Shown here piece after piece: positions 61,572-64,000 of a DNA stretch of 64,000 bases. Source of the stretch: JAUVKA01 sp964465145. GTDB taxonomy: Bacteria > Bacteroidota > Bacteroidia > Bacteroidales > UBA12481. Location: positions 1 through 64,000 of the forward strand of contig CAYXJR010000012.1 of assembly GCA_964465145.1 (NCBI GenBank), in the 5' to 3' direction. The notes beneath the pieces are model-generated. The model ran no database searches, had not been told where the DNA came from, and worked only from the letters and a program-made list of their open reading frames with translations. How positions within the stretch are numbered: position 1 is the stretch's first letter; each line of letters opens with the position of its first letter. The position numbers and the translations under genes were made by a program.

Positions 61572-62276
61572 ATGTATACGAAGGACGAATTTAACAAATA
61601 CGCCAGAGGTCACCTGGGAATCAGCAGTTTGAATCTCGAAAGATATAAAAGCACATATGGTAGTTACATCTCCCCAACCATTATTGAAGAACGGCAGCTT
61701 AATGTCGCAAGCATGGACGTCTTTTCCCGGTTGATGATGGACAGGATAATTTTCCTGGGGGCCCCTATTGATGATTATGTGGCCAATATTATTCAGGGCC
61801 AACTTCTCTTTCTGGAATCTTCCGACCCCACCAAGGATATCATCATTTACTTCAATACTCCTGGTGGTTCTGTTCATGCTGGACTGGGCATCTATGACAC
61901 GATGCAATATATCAATCCCAATATCGCTACAATCTGTACGGGGATGGCAGCCTCAATGGGGGCAATCCTTCTGGCCGGCGGCACCAATGGAAAACGAATG
62001 GCATTGAAACATTCGCGAATCATGATCCACCAGCCTATGGGGGGAGCCGAGGGCCCGGCGGTAGATATGGAAATACAGGTTAAGGAGATTCAGAAACTTA
62101 AATCTGAATTATACCAGATACTTGCTTATCATACAGGAAATAGTTATAAGAAAATCGAGAAAGATTCAGACCGTAATTTCTGGATGACTTCTGTAGAAGC
62201 TAAAAATTATGGAATGATTGATGAGATCCTGGTGAGGGACAAAGACAAGGACAAGGATAAGGCAATTAAAAAATAA
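61572..62276 (+). CDS. clpP: ATP-dependent Clp protease proteolytic subunit
   Basis: A 234-residue serine protease subunit. The nucleophile Ser128 is in GMAASMGA, the catalytic His153 in RIMIHQPMGG. The third catalytic position, Asp in DxDRDxFM of other ClpPs, is Asn202 here (DSDRNFWMTS), which would be expected to lower activity; the codon is AAT. The C terminus has a short repetitive charged tail (KDKDKDKAIKK). It lies between tig and clpX in the normal order, and the rest of the fold looks intact. Confidence 0.93.
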   Translation: MYTKDEFNKYARGHLGISSLNLERYKSTYGSYISPTIIEERQLNVASMDVFSRLMMDRIIFLGAPIDDYVANIIQGQLLFLESSDPTKDIIIYFNTPGGSVHAGLGIYDTMQYINPNIATICTGMAASMGAILLAGGTNGKRMALKHSRIMIHQPMGGAEGPAVDMEIQVKEIQKLKSELYQILAYHTGNSYKKIEKDSDRNFWMTSVEAKNYGMIDEILVRDKDKDKDKAIKK

Positions 62277-62281
62277 GACTT

Positions 62282-63505
62282 ATGGCCGGTATGGACAAAT
62301 GCTCATTCTGTGGTCGTCCAAAAGACGAGGTTAACCTCCTGATAGCAGGGGTTTCCGGACACATTTGCGATTTTTGCATAGAGCAGGCCCATAATATCAT
62401 ACAGGAAGAACTTAAGCCGGATGTGGATTTCGACCTGAACGAAGTTAAGGTCAAAAAACCTGTGGAGATTAAGGCCTTTTTGGATCAATACGTGATTGGA
62501 CAGGAAATAGCGAAAAAGGTATTGTCTGTTGCCGTCTACAATCATTATAAAAGATTGGGACAGGATGATTCCAATGACGAGGTGGAGATTGAAAAATCCA
62601 ATATTATCCTGGTTGGGGAAACAGGCACGGGAAAAACCCTGCTGGCCAAAACTATAGCCAAAATGCTCCATGTTCCCTTTACAATAGTAGATGCTACTGT
62701 TCTCACCGAAGCCGGGTATGTTGGGGAAGACATTGAGAGTTTGCTTACCAGATTGCTTCAGGCAGCTGATTATGATGTTAAAGCCGCAGAAAGAGGTATT
62801 GTCTTTATTGATGAAATTGACAAAATAGCCCGAAAGGGAGATAATCCTTCCATTACACGCGACGTATCAGGTGAAGGCGTTCAGCAAGGCATGCTCAAAC
62901 TCCTGGAAGGATCAATAGTCAACGTACCACCCCAGGGAGGGAGAAAGCACCCGGAGCAGAAAATGATCCCCGTAAATACAAAGAATATTCTGTTCATGTG
63001 TGGTGGAGCATTCGATGGTATTGAAAAAAAAATTGCCCAACGCCTGAATACATCTGTAATTGGCTATGGTGCCCAAAAAGCCGTTGATAATATCGACCGG
63101 GAAAATATCCTTCAATATATTGCCCCCCAGGACCTGAAAGCCTTTGGCCTGATCCCTGAAATTATCGGAAGACTTCCGATCCTCACCTACCTTGATCCGC
63201 TCGACCGGTATACCCTTAGGCAAATTCTAACCGAACCTAAAAACTCTATCATTAAACAATACCTCAAGCTTTTTGAGATGGACGGCATCAAATTGAGTTT
63301 CGACCTTGAGGTAATGGAATACATAGTCGACAAGGCAATTGATTTTAAGTTAGGAGCGAGGGGATTGCGTTCAATCTGTGAAGCAATAATGGTGGATGTG
63401 ATGTTTGAGATTCCATCTCAGAATAAAACAAGCCTTGAGATAACAAAAGAGTTTGCAGAAACACAATTGGACAAAATATCTGGTAAGCGTTTAAAAGCCA
63501 GTTAA
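62282..63505 (+). CDS. clpX: ATP-dependent Clp protease ATPase subunit ClpX
   Basis: A 407-residue AAA+ unfoldase. The zinc-binding domain has Cys7, Cys10, Cys29 and Cys32. Walker A is GETGTGKTLLAKTIA, Walker B IVFIDEIDKIA, pore loop GYVGED, and GRLPILTYLDPLD is the IGF-like/sensor region leading to ClpP docking. It follows clpP by 5 bp. Confidence 0.95.
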   Translation: MAGMDKCSFCGRPKDEVNLLIAGVSGHICDFCIEQAHNIIQEELKPDVDFDLNEVKVKKPVEIKAFLDQYVIGQEIAKKVLSVAVYNHYKRLGQDDSNDEVEIEKSNIILVGETGTGKTLLAKTIAKMLHVPFTIVDATVLTEAGYVGEDIESLLTRLLQAADYDVKAAERGIVFIDEIDKIARKGDNPSITRDVSGEGVQQGMLKLLEGSIVNVPPQGGRKHPEQKMIPVNTKNILFMCGGAFDGIEKKIAQRLNTSVIGYGAQKAVDNIDRENILQYIAPQDLKAFGLIPEIIGRLPILTYLDPLDRYTLRQILTEPKNSIIKQYLKLFEMDGIKLSFDLEVMEYIVDKAIDFKLGARGLRSICEAIMVDVMFEIPSQNKTSLEITKEFAETQLDKISGKRLKAS

Positions 63506-63520
63506 TAATACCTGGATGGC

Positions 63521-64000
63521 CTATTCCGGCAACTTGCTTTCCTTCCTTTCATAAATATAAAAACTAAAGCCTAACTTTTCTGGCTCCTTTTCCGGATGGT
63601 CTTCGCTGAATATCTCAGCCCAATCTTGTGTGTCAAATTCCGGGAAGAAAATATCTGCATCAAAATCCTGGTGAACCCTTGTGAGATAAAATTTGTGAGC
63701 AAGGGGTAAAAATTGCCTGTAGACAGTGCCTCCTCCAATGATAAAATTTTCCTGACCCTCACTCATCCGTTCAATAGCCTCTTCAATAGAGCTTACCATT
63801 ATACAGCCATCAAACCGGTCTGCCGGATCATCGCTTATAACTATATTGGTCCTGCCAGGTAAAGGTCGGATTGTCAATGATTCCCATGTTCTTTTTCCCA
63901 TAACAACAGTATGCCCACTGGTGTGTTTTTTAAACCATTTGAAATCTTCCGGTATATGCCAGAGTAAGTCATTGTTTTTACCAATGGCTCCGTTTCGGGC
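63521..64000 (-). CDS. folA: Dihydrofolate reductase (5' end beyond window)
   Basis: Partial gene. The open frame continues unbroken from 63521 to the window edge at 64000: the edge encodes ARNGAIGKNNDLLWHIPEDF, the DHFR N-terminal block with WHIPxDFxWFKK, followed by GHTVVMGKRTWESL, RTNIVISDD and FIIGGGTVYRQFLP near the C terminus. About 160 codons are visible and only the first few are missing. It reduces dihydrofolate to tetrahydrofolate. It is convergent with clpX, 15 bp apart. Confidence 0.92.
   Translation of the reverse strand, partial: ARNGAIGKNNDLLWHIPEDFKWFKKHTSGHTVVMGKRTWESLTIRPLPGRTNIVISDDPADRFDGCIMVSSIEEAIERMSEGQENFIIGGGTVYRQFLPLAHKFYLTRVHQDFDADIFFPEFDTQDWAEIFSEDHPEKEPEKLGFSFYIYERKESKLPE

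Overview
The window is chromosomal DNA of a Bacteroidota bacterium, probably in or near Bacteroidales/Marinilabiliales. The evidence is gene order (purH-mreB-mreC-mreD-mrdA-rodA; parA-parB-DUF5683-mltD; tig-clpP-clpX), promoters of the Bacteroidota type (TTTG, 19-21 nt, TAnnTTTG) before parE, lysS, purH and a tRNA, few Shine-Dalgarno sequences, and families typical of the phylum (6-bladed beta-propeller proteins with a GKGPGE[YF] motif, FISUMP and PKD lipoproteins, ECF sigma factors). No species is assigned.

Positions 1-16,600 are accessory. A group II intron (about 54-2059, minus) lies just upstream of a frameshifted proline-rich small-peptide gene. Next come an ECF sigma factor broken at a nine-C tract and its TPR membrane partner. 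Several minus-strand cassettes follow, each starting with a small exported peptide gene: cassette A is Cys-rich peptide, 6-bladed propeller and thioredoxin-like protein (5796-3676); cassette B is the same plus a carboxypeptidase-regulatory/propeller-like protein (9847-6369); cassette C is peptide, two lipoproteins and a PKD/FISUMP lipoprotein (14859-11267). A MntA-HepT toxin-antitoxin pair sits between B and C. Four copies of a roughly 115-bp element, all in the same orientation, punctuate this island and fall exactly between modules. Each copy ends in a run of 7-bp repeats. A DUF4143-type ATPase closes the island.

Positions 16,870-64,000 are mostly dense housekeeping DNA: topoisomerase IV (parE, parC) with aroK; a minus-strand operon from parA-parB through DUF5683 and mltD to an SGNH/MBOAT O-acyltransferase pair; recJ divergent from lysS-gpsA-pgi-EamA; a second MBOAT with an AlgX-like partner; a KamA-like radical SAM enzyme and a cyclic-2,3-DPG-synthase-like GTPase with a palindrome over the latter's promoter; the cell-shape operon; mgtE, rsmA, a glycosyltransferase, ABC transporter genes and recQ; kdsD-lptB; tRNA-Leu(UAG); tig-clpP-clpX; and the 3' part of folA running off the right edge.

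The points most worth following are the repeat-bounded cassette array, the pairing of Cys-rich peptides with propellers and CxxC oxidoreductases, the homopolymer-interrupted sigma factor, a ClpP with Asn at the catalytic Asp position, and an internally deleted DUF456 gene. All family assignments come from reading motifs; no database search was run.
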